From Sphingobacterium sp. HMA12 (lineage in GTDB: Bacteria; Bacteroidota; Bacteroidia; Sphingobacteriales; Sphingobacteriaceae), in assembly GCF_002933815.1 (NCBI RefSeq), contig NZ_BEYR01000001.1, positions 434,001 to 498,000 on the forward strand: DNA of 64,000 nucleotides, in the 5' to 3' direction. Below the pieces are notes generated by a model, which searched no databases, was not told where the DNA came from, and saw only the letters and a list, made by a program, of their open reading frames with translations. This document shows positions 42,772 through 52,598 of this stretch, piece by piece. The first letter of the stretch is position 1, and each line of letters starts with the position of its first letter. A program made the position numbers and the translations under genes.

Positions 42772-45111
42772 ATGGCAAATCCTCAATACCAAATGGCTAA
42801 GATATCTGCCATATTATTATGCTGTTCTTTTTCATTATCTCCAACAGTCAATGCCAATAGTTTATCTATTTGGAATCCCGCTCGTACGTTACGCTCTTTA
42901 GGACAGCAACAATGTTCAATTACAGGTCGTGTTGTCGACATAAATGGACATCCTTTGGCAAATGTTCGTATCAAGTTGCGCGGTTTGAATAGCGCTAAAT
43001 CTGATAAAGACGGTTATTTTGAATTAACAGGGATTAATTATGGTAAATATCATTTGACATGGAGTTGTGTCGGATTCGAAAGTGTGTCCCAAGATATTGA
43101 AATTGTGCAAAAACAACATCAATTAGGATTGATCACACTGCAAACAAAACAGCACAATTTGGATGAAGTTGTCGTGACAGCAAGCCGGTTGGCGGAGTAT
43201 ATCAACGAAGTACCATCGTCAGTCACTTACATTGGAGGAAAGGCGCTGGATCAACAGCGACAGATTAATGACAATCTGCCCAATATCCTCATGCAAAAGG
43301 TCCCTAGTATCTCACCCAGAGAAGAGAGTCAGAATAATTTTATTGCGAAGATTCGTGGACGAAATTTTTTGGTGCTTATCGACGGTATCCCTCAATCTAC
43401 CCCATTACGAAATGGGGGACGTGATCTACGGACGATAGATGCGAGTGCGATTGACCATATCGAAGTTGTTAATGGGGCGACAGCAATGTATGGCAATGGT
43501 GCTGCGGGTGGCGTTATTAACTATATCACCAAAAAGCCGCAAAAAGGAAAGATGATAAGCTCCTCCACGTATTTTAATAATAGCTTGAGTCTGGTAAAAC
43601 CGAATGAAACTTATGGCTACAACATTTCACAAGTATTTTCAGGTCAGATTGAAAAATGGGATTATGTTGTACAAGGTAAAGTTGGTCATACAGGAGTGAT
43701 ACGTAGTTCGGATGGAGCAGTCGTGAGTCCGTTTTATGGATTGGGCGAAACGCGTTCATACAATGCTATGGCTAAAATAGGTTATCAGATCGCTCCCGAA
43801 CATCACCTGGAATTTATGGGTAATTTTTACCGCAGTTTGCAAGATAGCAAATATGTGGGTACTACTGGTGATTTTGGCCATTCTTCAGCGATAGGTATTC
43901 CATCGGATACGGTAATCAATGGTGGTACTCCCTATAATAAGGCATTTCATTTAAAATATGAGGGTCGATATGGAAAGACTGCTGCAAATTTAAGCCTCTA
44001 TTACGAAGATATGAATACGGTTTTTGAGACATATAATCAAACTTATTCCGATCATCAAGGTGCGCGGCTTAATTTTAACACCCCTTTTCAGTTGGGAACA
44101 TCTACTCCGCTATCACTGATCTATGGGGTAGATCTACTGAAAGATCACACGGTACAAAAAACGATGAAGGATGATCTGGTTACCCCAGATATGAATATGA
44201 ACAATATAGCCTTCTACTTGCAGAGTAAATTTAATATCGCTACGAACTGGATTTTGAAAGCAGGGGTTCGTTATGAAAATATACGGTTTAAGGTGGGAGA
44301 TCTCAACAAAGGGGGGAAGCTAACTCTGGGTGAACGCAATAACTCAGATGCATTTGTATTTAATATGGCGACTAGGTATAATAAATACAATTATCTACAG
44401 CCTTTTGCTTCATTTTCTCAGGGGTATTCTATCGGTGACGTAGGACTTATCCTCCGGAACGGCGTCCCTTTAAGTCAGATAGATCCCAAGCCAGTCGTGG
44501 TTAATAACTTTGAAATTGGGCTGAATGGCAGGATGGCCATGTGGGATTATCAGCTGACTGGTTATTACAGCACTTCTAAGAAAGGCAATACTTTTGCTGA
44601 GACTTCTGTTCCGGGCAACTATGAGTTGATTCAAGTACCTCAGCGAATCTATGGACTAGAGTTTGTCGGTAACCTAAGACCCACACAATGGTTATCCATA
44701 GGTACTGTATTGGGCTATATGGATGGACGCCAAGATTTGAAAAATGATGGAACTTATAAGGATAAATTGGATAATTCGATCATCTCACCGTTTAAAATAA
44801 ATCTGAATACCGATTTTAAATTGACTGATCAGTGGAATATATATCTGCAATATCTGCATCTCGGTGGACGCGATGTATTTCCTGCTGCCGAATATAATTA
44901 TGGAAAATATCCTATTTCCGGATATACTCTTTTGGACTTTCAAACCAGATATAAATATCAAAAACTTACCTTCTTATTCTCGATCAACAATCTTTTCAAT
45001 GCCAATTATTATCCAATTCATGCCGAAGTACGCGGTGCCACCAATGAAGGACGCTACTATATAAAGGGCAGTGGAACTATGGCCAATTTGGGCGTACAAC
45101 TTGATTTATAA
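42772..45111 (+). CDS. TonB-dependent siderophore receptor
   Basis: The 779-residue outer-membrane receptor has a signal region (about 1-28; start could also be codon 8, MAKISAILL), a CarboxypepD_reg domain (about 50-130, ITGRVVDINGHPLANV) and a plug. The plug includes DEVVVTASRLAEYINEVPSS and VLIDGIPQSTPLRNGG. A beta barrel follows, ending GTMANLGVQLDL. The plug RVEVV-type sequence IDHIEVVNGATAMYGNGAAG is characteristic of siderophore/vitamin-type receptors. The gene is 36 bp upstream of a second receptor gene and likely shares its transcript; with the PepSY and DUF4198 genes downstream this is an iron-acquisition locus. Confidence 0.9.
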   Translation: MANPQYQMAKISAILLCCSFSLSPTVNANSLSIWNPARTLRSLGQQQCSITGRVVDINGHPLANVRIKLRGLNSAKSDKDGYFELTGINYGKYHLTWSCVGFESVSQDIEIVQKQHQLGLITLQTKQHNLDEVVVTASRLAEYINEVPSSVTYIGGKALDQQRQINDNLPNILMQKVPSISPREESQNNFIAKIRGRNFLVLIDGIPQSTPLRNGGRDLRTIDASAIDHIEVVNGATAMYGNGAAGGVINYITKKPQKGKMISSSTYFNNSLSLVKPNETYGYNISQVFSGQIEKWDYVVQGKVGHTGVIRSSDGAVVSPFYGLGETRSYNAMAKIGYQIAPEHHLEFMGNFYRSLQDSKYVGTTGDFGHSSAIGIPSDTVINGGTPYNKAFHLKYEGRYGKTAANLSLYYEDMNTVFETYNQTYSDHQGARLNFNTPFQLGTSTPLSLIYGVDLLKDHTVQKTMKDDLVTPDMNMNNIAFYLQSKFNIATNWILKAGVRYENIRFKVGDLNKGGKLTLGERNNSDAFVFNMATRYNKYNYLQPFASFSQGYSIGDVGLILRNGVPLSQIDPKPVVVNNFEIGLNGRMAMWDYQLTGYYSTSKKGNTFAETSVPGNYELIQVPQRIYGLEFVGNLRPTQWLSIGTVLGYMDGRQDLKNDGTYKDKLDNSIISPFKINLNTDFKLTDQWNIYLQYLHLGGRDVFPAAEYNYGKYPISGYTLLDFQTRYKYQKLTFLFSINNLFNANYYPIHAEVRGATNEGRYYIKGSGTMANLGVQLDL

Positions 45112-45147
45112 TCGCTAGTCAACGAATCGAAATCTATCTATTTTAAC

Positions 45148-47532
45148 ATGTTATCTATTCTACGTACAATCATTATTATTGGGCTTGTTTATTTTTCGCA
45201 AACATCGTTTGCCCAAACACCAAAAGGAAGCGTTAGTGGACGTTTGACGATGGTAGACAGTGAACCAATGGCTTCGAAGGCAATTTCCCTATTGGAGATA
45301 AATAAAAACACCCTGACAGACCAAGACGGTAAATATACCTTCAAAGACCTCGATACGGGACACTATACAATTCGTATTCAGTTGCTTGGAATAAAGGAAA
45401 TTAAGATTCCAGTTTATATTACTTTGCAAAATAAAAATGTTATCGTCGATTATCAATTGACCGAGGAGAATGTACAGGCGCTACAGGAAGTGGTTGTAAA
45501 ACGTAAAAACAATCGATTTGTTCAGAAAGAGAGTGTTTACGTGGCACGATTGCCTTTAAAAAATCTGGAAAACCCGCAAGTTTATAACGCAGTTCCAAAG
45601 GAACTTTTTCAGGAACAAATTGCTGTAGATTTGGGAAGTATCTCCAAAAACGTACCCGGCGCGGGGATCCCTATGATTGCCAATCAAGGTCGGGTTACTT
45701 TTCGTTCACGCGGATTTGAAACAGAGCCTAATGCGCGTAATGGTGTTGCAGGGGCTGCTTTTTCGGTTATTGATCCAGTCAACTTAGAGCGTATTGAAGC
45801 CATTAAAGGACCTTCGGCAACCCTTTTTGGTAAAAGTGTTGCCAGTAGTTATGGCGGTGTCTACAACCGTGTTACCAAAAAACCTTATAACGATTTTGGA
45901 GCAGAAGTTGGTTATACTGGTGGAAGTTGGAATTACAATCGTGTGGCCGTAGATGTAAACACACCGATTAATGCGGACCGTACAGCGTTGTTTCGTATCA
46001 ATGCGGCGGGGACGATCGAAAAGAGCTTTCAGGATTTAGGTTTTACCAATAGCCTGGCCTTGGCACCTAGTTTTTCATATCAGATTACCGACAAGCTCTC
46101 TCTATTGTTGGATCTGGAATATGGACAGGCGAAAGGTACATCCGTCGTGCGGTTCAATCCCTATACCGGAAGTAATAAGGTGCAGTCTATCGCCGACATG
46201 AAATTTCCCTATAACAAGACCTTCCTAAGCAATGACCTCGCTTATCAGACCCAGATGTTTAATATTTTCGCGCAGATGAATTATAAGATTTCTGAAGATT
46301 GGATTTCGCAGACTATCGTTTCCAGAGCAAATTCTACGATCAACGGGTATATTTCAGCTCTCAATGGAAAATCTGATTCTACGCTGAATGCTCAAGTCAT
46401 GGTGGGTACTACTTCTTTTATCGCAACGGATCTGCAGCAAAATTTTGTAGGTGATTTTCATATCGGTAAATTCCGGAATCGTATGGTCATCGGACTCGAC
46501 TATTATAATAATTCGAATTATTTTGATCGTTACCATACCAATACACGTACTGTCAATTTTATTAATGCACCTACGGACTATCGTATTAATAAATTTATTG
46601 TGGATTCTCTTACTGCCAAATCTGCTTACCGCAAAGAAAAGAATAGTGATGATACCTATGCAGCCTATATTTCTGATGTGTTTAATGTGACAGATCAATT
46701 GGTGGTGATGGCGAGTCTTCGGGTGGATCGATTTCAATACCACGGTGTATACAATATAGTAACGGGCGAAACTACAGGTGGAATAGGAGCAGGTGGAATT
46801 CAGAAAGGCCCTTTTGGCCAGACAGCATTATCTCCAAAATTTGGTTTGGTATACGAAGCGTTAAAAGATAAGCTTTCTTTATTTGGAAATTACATGAATG
46901 GCTTTAACAATATTAGTGGTGTAGATATCAATAGCAACCCTTTCAAACCGGAATATGCCAATCAGCTGGAATTTGGTGTAAAAGGAGACCTGTTTAATCA
47001 TCGGTTGGTAGGGACGGTAAGTTACTATGATATTCAAGTTGACAATGTTCTACGGACTAACCCTGAAGATAGTAATTACTCCATTCAGGATGGAACACAG
47101 TTGAGCAAAGGCCTAGAGGCTGAATTAACAGCCAATCCTTTCGACGGAATGAATATTGTCGCTGGATATGCCTATAACGAAAGCAAATATAGCAACGCAG
47201 ACCCGTCGGTCAATGGTTTGCGGCCAGCGCTTTCTGGACCAAAGAATATGTTGAATTTTTGGTTAAGTTACCGAGTACCATCGGGTAAATATCAAGGTTT
47301 GGGCGCAGGGTTTGGAGGAAATATAGGTAGTTCATCATATCAGACCAATACACAGACAGCAAAGATCATTATTCCTTCCTATAAGATGTTTGATGCGAGT
47401 ATTTATTACGATCAGCCGAAATTTAGGATAGGCATAAAAATGGATAATTTGACGAGCGAAAAAGCCTGGTCCGTAAGGCTTACGCCACAGAACCCTGCTC
47501 GGTTTCTAGGTAACTTTACACTCAAGTTTTAG
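45148..47532 (+). CDS. TonB-dependent siderophore receptor
   Basis: The 794-residue receptor has a signal peptide (cleavage about SFA-Q at 23), a CarboxypepD_reg domain (about 28-110), a plug (about 150-255) and a barrel ending NPARFLGNFTLKF. The plug shows GRVTFRSRGFETEPNARNGV and VDPVNLERIEAIKGPSATLF-like sequence typical of FhuA/FpvA-type siderophore receptors. It follows the other receptor at 36 bp. Terminator at 47537-47568. Confidence 0.9.
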   Translation: MLSILRTIIIIGLVYFSQTSFAQTPKGSVSGRLTMVDSEPMASKAISLLEINKNTLTDQDGKYTFKDLDTGHYTIRIQLLGIKEIKIPVYITLQNKNVIVDYQLTEENVQALQEVVVKRKNNRFVQKESVYVARLPLKNLENPQVYNAVPKELFQEQIAVDLGSISKNVPGAGIPMIANQGRVTFRSRGFETEPNARNGVAGAAFSVIDPVNLERIEAIKGPSATLFGKSVASSYGGVYNRVTKKPYNDFGAEVGYTGGSWNYNRVAVDVNTPINADRTALFRINAAGTIEKSFQDLGFTNSLALAPSFSYQITDKLSLLLDLEYGQAKGTSVVRFNPYTGSNKVQSIADMKFPYNKTFLSNDLAYQTQMFNIFAQMNYKISEDWISQTIVSRANSTINGYISALNGKSDSTLNAQVMVGTTSFIATDLQQNFVGDFHIGKFRNRMVIGLDYYNNSNYFDRYHTNTRTVNFINAPTDYRINKFIVDSLTAKSAYRKEKNSDDTYAAYISDVFNVTDQLVVMASLRVDRFQYHGVYNIVTGETTGGIGAGGIQKGPFGQTALSPKFGLVYEALKDKLSLFGNYMNGFNNISGVDINSNPFKPEYANQLEFGVKGDLFNHRLVGTVSYYDIQVDNVLRTNPEDSNYSIQDGTQLSKGLEAELTANPFDGMNIVAGYAYNESKYSNADPSVNGLRPALSGPKNMLNFWLSYRVPSGKYQGLGAGFGGNIGSSSYQTNTQTAKIIIPSYKMFDASIYYDQPKFRIGIKMDNLTSEKAWSVRLTPQNPARFLGNFTLKF

Positions 47533-47536
47533 ACCT

Positions 47537-47568
47537 AAAAAAAAGGAAAGCCCAGCTTTCCTTTTTTA
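47537..47568. terminator. Bidirectional terminator between receptor and DUF4198 genes
   Basis: AAAAAAGGAAAGC-CCA-GCTTTCCTTTTTT: a perfect stem of 13 pairs with A and T runs on each side, between convergent stop codons. Confidence 0.9.
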
Positions 47569-48291
47569 CTTATAGATCGTAAGGCAGTAATTGCAACGAT
47601 GTCTTATTCTATTAAAGGGAATACCTCGATCACTACCGGACTTATCTTCGTACCAATCTAAGCGTACGATGTATAAACCCTTTTGTGTTGGTTGGAAGAT
47701 AGTCTTCCCGGTCGGATCTAACAGTATATTTTTTTCCCAATTTTCCGGATTGAAAATACGGACAGTAGATCCATTGGTGACGGGTTCGCCATAGATGTAT
47801 GGTAAAACCTGAAAGTAAGATCGCGATTGAATTAACGCGATATAAGGGCGATCTGTTAATGGGGGTAATTCCTGCTTTAGAAAACTACGGCCATATTCGG
47901 CATATAAGTATTCGATAGAACGAATATTCTTGATACTGTCTTTTTCATTCCTAACGATTACGGGCAAATGTTGATTTATGCCAATGATCTGGTAATAGGT
48001 ATTGGCGTCAGCAGAAAAAGTCCCCTCCCAGCAATCCTCCTTTTTTGTTAATGGCATTGTCAACTCTAAACCTGTATTTGAACGTATTTTGAATTCAAAG
48101 TCTTTGATAGCTTCGTATTCCTTCCCGTTAGTTCTGTGCCGGATGCTTAGGTCGTCAATATATCCATATATGACCTGTACTTTGACTGTATTGCTATTAT
48201 CTGTAGGTTTTGATAGTTCCAGCCAAAAAGCACTGGCCTGGGATTTAGTCCAGCTCATCAGGACCAAGAAAAAAAATATAAATATGCGCAT
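47566..48291 (-). CDS. DUF4198-like periplasmic protein of the iron locus
   Basis: The 241-residue protein has a signal peptide (about 1-19, cleavage after SQA) and begins AFWLELSKP, as do DUF4198 proteins. These are beta-sandwich periplasmic proteins often found with metal transporters. Near the C-terminus GEPVTNGSTVRIFNPENW and PTQKGLYIVRLDW also match the family. The final HRCNYCLTIYK carries two cysteines. It is 10 bp downstream of the PepSY gene on the same strand, in an operon. Role in metal uptake is inferred. Confidence 0.7.
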   Translation of the reverse strand: MRIFIFFFLVLMSWTKSQASAFWLELSKPTDNSNTVKVQVIYGYIDDLSIRHRTNGKEYEAIKDFEFKIRSNTGLELTMPLTKKEDCWEGTFSADANTYYQIIGINQHLPVIVRNEKDSIKNIRSIEYLYAEYGRSFLKQELPPLTDRPYIALIQSRSYFQVLPYIYGEPVTNGSTVRIFNPENWEKNILLDPTGKTIFQPTQKGLYIVRLDWYEDKSGSDRGIPFNRIRHRCNYCLTIYK

Positions 48292-48301
48292 AAGGTCTAA
48301 T

Positions 48302-49462
48302 TTACATACTGGGGATCTGTAAAGACTTCTTTTTTATCTTTACGGTCGAGGATTTCTTTTTATTGCGTTTGTTGAGCCATATCCATACTCCCGTAATAGG
48401 AAGAGAGGCCGCCAGGGTGACGGCAAGGAACATAATAATTTTCGAGGGAAGACCAAACACCGATCCAATGTGAATGGGTTTGATCATCTTTCGCATTTGT
48501 TCGGCCATCGGAAGCGAGTTCATCGGATTGTTTTTGATCATTAAGCCAGATTTACTGTCGAAATAGGCTTGGTTGATTCGTAGGAGAGAGCCTGCAAACG
48601 ATTCTTTAGTCACTGAGATAGCGAGGTTGTCGTTTTCAGGAAATGTTATTAGTATATTTCCAGGTTGTGGGTAAAGGGTATTTATGTGTTTATAAATGAC
48701 ATGGAGTGGGGAAAATTCAGTCGGGATTCGTGTTTCTATATTTTTAACTTTTTCTTTTTCAGCCTTACTGGTCCCGAATAGTTTGAAAAACTGTTCGTTG
48801 TACCAGTTAAAGCTCCAGGTTAATCCCGTTAAAGTAAAAATAAACAGAAAAAAAGCTGCATAAAATCCCCCGACTGCGTGAAAATCCCATACTTTTCTTT
48901 TGGTAGAAGCCGACATCTTGATCTTAAGACGCTGCTTTAGTATATGTTTATTTTTAGGCCACCAGAGATAAAGGCCACTGATTGAAAGAAGTAATGCGAC
49001 GATGGCAGAAATACCGGTAATCGTTGCGCCAATTTTGTCCATTAAAAGAAAACGGTGAATATCCAGCACCTTTTGAAAAAAACGTGTATTTTGTTGGCCT
49101 TTAGATAAGACTTCGCCAGTGTATGGGTTTAGATAGGCATACCAATATTTTTCTTTTTTAGAACCATATTGGATTCGGAGACTCCTCGACGGATCCGAAG
49201 GAACTTCAATACGAAAAAGTCTTTTATCAGGAAAAATTGCTTTTGCCTTTATCGAAATTACATCGAGCGTCAAACGAGCTGACTGTACTTCTACCTGCTG
49301 TTCTTTTTTCCAGATTAAGGGGGTTAGTTCTTTTTCAAAAGTTAGTAACATGCCCGTGATGCAGATAATTAGGAATATGATGCCGAAGAGTAGTCCGAAG
49401 TAAAGATGTAACTGGTGAAAGATATTCTTTGAACCATTTTTTGAGGACGTCCTGTTTTTCAT
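48302..49462 (-). CDS. PepSY-associated membrane protein (PiuB-type)
   Basis: The 386-residue inner-membrane protein has four helices and the PepSY-TM layout: HLYFGLLFGIIFLIICITGM near the N-terminus, KVLDIHRFLLMDKIGATITG, WDFHAVGGFYAAFFLFIFTL, and KPIHIGSVFGLPSKII near the C-terminus. Family members are linked to iron-siderophore reduction in the periplasm. ATG at 49462 (MKNRTSSKNG) is preferred over 49525. With the DUF4198 gene it forms an operon opposing the two receptors. Confidence 0.87.
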   Translation of the reverse strand: MKNRTSSKNGSKNIFHQLHLYFGLLFGIIFLIICITGMLLTFEKELTPLIWKKEQQVEVQSARLTLDVISIKAKAIFPDKRLFRIEVPSDPSRSLRIQYGSKKEKYWYAYLNPYTGEVLSKGQQNTRFFQKVLDIHRFLLMDKIGATITGISAIVALLLSISGLYLWWPKNKHILKQRLKIKMSASTKRKVWDFHAVGGFYAAFFLFIFTLTGLTWSFNWYNEQFFKLFGTSKAEKEKVKNIETRIPTEFSPLHVIYKHINTLYPQPGNILITFPENDNLAISVTKESFAGSLLRINQAYFDSKSGLMIKNNPMNSLPMAEQMRKMIKPIHIGSVFGLPSKIIMFLAVTLAASLPITGVWIWLNKRNKKKSSTVKIKKKSLQIPSM

Positions 49463-49564
49463 TATCATTGATGTGGTATTGTAACAGCACAAATGTACAG
49501 TATTATTAGTAATTATTCTAAACAAGAATAACGCAGACTCCAGAATTTGTTCACTAACCCAAAC

Positions 49565-49804
49565 CTAATGATCGGATCTTCTGTAGCCAGTAGGTGTTTT
49601 TCCTGTTCATTTTTTAAAGGTACGAACGAAGGCGCGAGGTTCGGCATAGCCCAAAATGGTTAATATTTCTTTTATGGATGCGGTCGTGTTCTGTATATAT
49701 CTTATAGGCCAGGTATTTGCAAACTTTCTCAACAATTTGTACATAAGAACCTCCTTCACTTTTACAAAATGCATGGTACACAGTGATAAAATTATTGAAT
49801 ACAC
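49565..49804 (-). pseudogene. Decayed AraC-family regulator gene (C-terminal remnant with TGA)
   Basis: The minus-strand frame encodes the end of an AraC helix-turn-helix: TWPIRYIQNTTASIKEILTI, LGYAEPRAFVRTFKK, then TGA (49609-49607), then in the same frame TGKTPTGYRRSDH and a stop. In intact relatives tryptophan (TGG) stands where TGA now is (FKRWTGKTP type). The N-terminal sensor part is absent and only about 110 bp separate it from the next gene, so the gene is truncated at both a nonsense site and the 5' side. Confidence 0.75.
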
Positions 49805-49960
49805 CTTAATTGGAAGATAGCTATGCGGTATCAGGGGCTTTGTGATAAAGACTAAAATCTTAATTTGATAGGGGAATTTGTCTAAATTCCATAAAGATTT
49901 TGGACAATTTATATTAATTTGGTGAGTGTATCAACGGAGCAGTTAAAATTAATCAATAAT

Positions 49961-51385
49961 ATGAATAAAACAGCGTTAACGGTTTTCTTATTAGCTATCA
50001 CCGGGGGCACATTTGCTCAAAGTAAGGATAAGAGACCCAATATTGTCTTTATTATGGCGGATGATCTCGGTTATGGGGATCTTGGTGCCTATGGTCAGCA
50101 AAAGATTGAGACCTGGCATATAGATTCCTTGGCCAGCAAGGGAATGAAATTTGAGAACTTTTATGCGGGTACTTCCGTGTGCGCCCCATCACGATCTTCG
50201 CTAATGACGGGACAGCATACTGGTCATACCTACGTAAGGGGAAATAAGGAAATCGAACCCGAGGGGCAACAACCGCTGGCGGATTCGGTACAGACTTTTG
50301 CGATGCTATTGCAGAAAGCAGGTTATGCGACAGGTGCCTTCGGAAAATGGGGTTTAGGCATGGTGAATACCACAGGGGCTCCGGATCAGAAAGGGTTCGA
50401 CGAATTTTATGGTTACAATTGCCAACGCCAATCCCACCGTTATTACCCAACCCATCTTTGGCATAATAAACAGCGAATCGAGCTTGATGGTAACGGGTTA
50501 TTGGCTAAAGGTCAGTATGCACCAGCATTAATTCAAGAGAAAACGCTTGCTTTTATAGACGCCAATAAGGACAAACCTTTTTTTCTCTTTGTACCTACGG
50601 TGCTACCTCATGCAGAACTCTCCGGTCCTGACGATGAATATTATCAGCAATATGCGGATAAGTTTGATGAAAAACCGCACAGAGGAAACAATTATGGCCC
50701 CAAAGCGACAGTAGCCGGCTATGCCAGTGTGGATAAGCCACATGCGATGTATGCAAGCATGGTAACTCGTATGGATGCCTATATAGGTCAAATTGTAGAT
50801 AAACTGCGTCAAAACCAATTGCTTGATAATACCATCATTATTGTTACAAGTGATAATGGTTCACACAAAGAGGGCGGGGCAGATCCTGATTTTTTCAACA
50901 GTTCAGGGGGCTTGCGTGGGAATAAACGGGACCTATACGAAGGCGGGATCAAAACACCATTTATTGCTTACTGGCCCGGTAAGATCGCTGCAGGAAAAAC
51001 ATCAAATTATCTAGGGGCTTTTTGGGATATTATGCCAACGATGGTCGAACTTGCAAAAGCTGATAAACCACGGTATACGGATGGAATTTCCTTTCTTCCA
51101 AGCCTATTGGGCAATAAGGGTAAGCAAAAACAACATGATTATCTCTATTGGGAATTCCATGAAGACGGCGGCCGTCAAGCCTTGCGAAAAGGAGATTGGA
51201 AACTCATTTTACAGAAAGTAATGAGCGGTAACCCCACAGTAGAATTGTATAATCTCAAACAAGATCCGAAAGAACAGAACGATGTTGCTAATGGTAATCC
51301 CAAAAAGGTGTATGAATTGCGTCGACTGATTGAGAAAGCTCATGTTGAAAGTGCAATTTTCCCATTGACCAATGCTGTTAAATAA
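49961..51385 (+). CDS. Secreted sulfatase (arylsulfatase family)
   Basis: The 474-residue protein has a signal peptide (MNKTALTVFLLAITGGTFAQ) and the sulfatase core. Metal ligands lie in NIVFIMADDLGYGDLG, the formylglycine cysteine (Cys74) in SVCAPSRSSLMTGQHTGH, and IIVTSDNG further on. The C-x-P-S-R motif needs an oxidising maturase (anSME or FGE) that is not in the window. It would remove sulfate from an unknown sulfated sugar or steroid. ATG at 49961 gives the signal peptide; 49919 adds 14 residues. Terminator at 51415-51466. Confidence 0.9.
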   Translation: MNKTALTVFLLAITGGTFAQSKDKRPNIVFIMADDLGYGDLGAYGQQKIETWHIDSLASKGMKFENFYAGTSVCAPSRSSLMTGQHTGHTYVRGNKEIEPEGQQPLADSVQTFAMLLQKAGYATGAFGKWGLGMVNTTGAPDQKGFDEFYGYNCQRQSHRYYPTHLWHNKQRIELDGNGLLAKGQYAPALIQEKTLAFIDANKDKPFFLFVPTVLPHAELSGPDDEYYQQYADKFDEKPHRGNNYGPKATVAGYASVDKPHAMYASMVTRMDAYIGQIVDKLRQNQLLDNTIIIVTSDNGSHKEGGADPDFFNSSGGLRGNKRDLYEGGIKTPFIAYWPGKIAAGKTSNYLGAFWDIMPTMVELAKADKPRYTDGISFLPSLLGNKGKQKQHDYLYWEFHEDGGRQALRKGDWKLILQKVMSGNPTVELYNLKQDPKEQNDVANGNPKKVYELRRLIEKAHVESAIFPLTNAVK

Positions 51386-51414
51386 AAATGAGTAAGTCTA
51401 TATAGTGGTAAATT

Positions 51415-51466
51415 CATTCATAAAAAATGTTGCCGGGGATATTTCGGGCAACATTTTTTATGAATG
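51415..51466. terminator. Long bidirectional terminator after the sulfatase gene
   Basis: CATTCATAAAAAATGTTGCC pairs with its complement GGCAACATTTTTTATGAATG around an 11-12 nt loop. It separates convergent genes. Confidence 0.85.
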
Positions 51467-51518
51467 GATCATCATATTTTTCCGATATAAAGAACCATTG
51501 CAGTACCAACTGACGATA

Positions 51519-52586
51519 CTAATTTTTCTGAATATCAATTAATATCTTGACTTCAGTAGGATCATTAACCAAAGCTTCAAATCCCTCCGAAACGATATTT
51601 TCTAATCTTATTTTGCGTGTCACAAGTTTTTCCACTGGCATACGCCCACTATCGATAAGCGCAATAACTTGTGGAAAGATGTTACGATAAGCAATAATAC
51701 CCTTAATTGTGATTTCCCGCAGCACCTGATCCAGCGCATTCGTGGTAACCGGCTTTCCAAACAATGCGACCAAAACCGCTGTCCCACCATTTTTTAAACT
51801 ATTGATTCCAGTTGAATAGGAGGCTTGTACGCCAGCACAATCCAGAAATACGTTTACACCAAGTCCTGTAATGGACTTAATTTTTTGTGGAATCCTTTCG
51901 TCTTTTGCGTTTATGGTATGTGTTGCACCGATAGCTTTTGCCTTCTCTAGACGTTTGTCTGCGATATCTGTGACAATAACTGTTGTCGCACCGGCTGCAA
52001 GTGCCGCCTGAACACATAATAAACCTATAGGGCCAGCACCTGAGACTAATACGGATTCACCGATTTTAAGCCCGCTTTGGAGCACTGCATATACTGCGAC
52101 AGCGGCAGGTTCCACCAATGCGCCCTTTTCAAAAGACATGCTGTCCGGTATTTTGTGTACCATGTAGTCTTCAACGACAACAAACGGAGCAAATCCGCCA
52201 TTACTAGATAGCCCGATAAACCCTAAGGGTTCGGATAAATTATATGCGCCATTTGCAATAAAGGGACTATCAAAGTTTTTAAAAATCGGCTCCACGACCA
52301 CGCGGTCACCGGCTTTTACATGTTGTACACCTTCACCCACAGCCTCCACGACACCCGAAAACTCGTGTCCGAGCGTAGTGATACCTTGGTGTCCGTTTAG
52401 TGGGTAAGGTTGATCTACCGGGATTAACTGTGGGCCATGTACATACTCGTGTAAGTCAGATCCACATATTCCGGCAAAATGGACAGCTATTTTAACCTGA
52501 CCAGCCTTGGGCTCAGGGATTTCTGTTGATTCTACCCTGATATCTTTAGCAGCATACCAACGTGCGGCTTTCATTGTATTTGCCAT
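51519..52586 (-). CDS. 2,3-butanediol-dehydrogenase-like medium-chain alcohol dehydrogenase without structural zinc site
   Basis: The 355-residue protein resembles (R,R)-butanediol dehydrogenase (Bacillus BdhA type): catalytic zinc site in AGICGSDLHEY (Cys41) and GHEFSG (His74, Glu75), Rossmann motif VSGAGPIGLLCVQAAL. In BdhA the lobe near residue 100 has four cysteines for structural zinc; here residues 99-118 (EPIFKNFDSPFIANGAYNLS) have none. The enzyme would keep catalysis but lack that zinc. An SD-like AAGGAGA (52598-52592) precedes the ATG. Substrate acetoin/2,3-butanediol is plausible but unproven. Confidence 0.85.
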   Translation of the reverse strand: MANTMKAARWYAAKDIRVESTEIPEPKAGQVKIAVHFAGICGSDLHEYVHGPQLIPVDQPYPLNGHQGITTLGHEFSGVVEAVGEGVQHVKAGDRVVVEPIFKNFDSPFIANGAYNLSEPLGFIGLSSNGGFAPFVVVEDYMVHKIPDSMSFEKGALVEPAAVAVYAVLQSGLKIGESVLVSGAGPIGLLCVQAALAAGATTVIVTDIADKRLEKAKAIGATHTINAKDERIPQKIKSITGLGVNVFLDCAGVQASYSTGINSLKNGGTAVLVALFGKPVTTNALDQVLREITIKGIIAYRNIFPQVIALIDSGRMPVEKLVTRKIRLENIVSEGFEALVNDPTEVKILIDIQKN

Positions 52587-52591
52587 GTTTG

Positions 52592-52598
52592 TCTCCTT
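52592..52598 (-). promoter_or_regulatory. Shine-Dalgarno-like site of the dehydrogenase gene
   Basis: The minus strand reads AAGGAGA, 5 nt before the ATG at 52586. It is one of two clear SD-like sites noted in the window. Confidence 0.5.

Noticed and set aside
49607..49804. Intact 65-residue protein gene
   Set aside because: It is the tail of an AraC gene cut by a nonsense codon; the homologous sequence continues past the stop.
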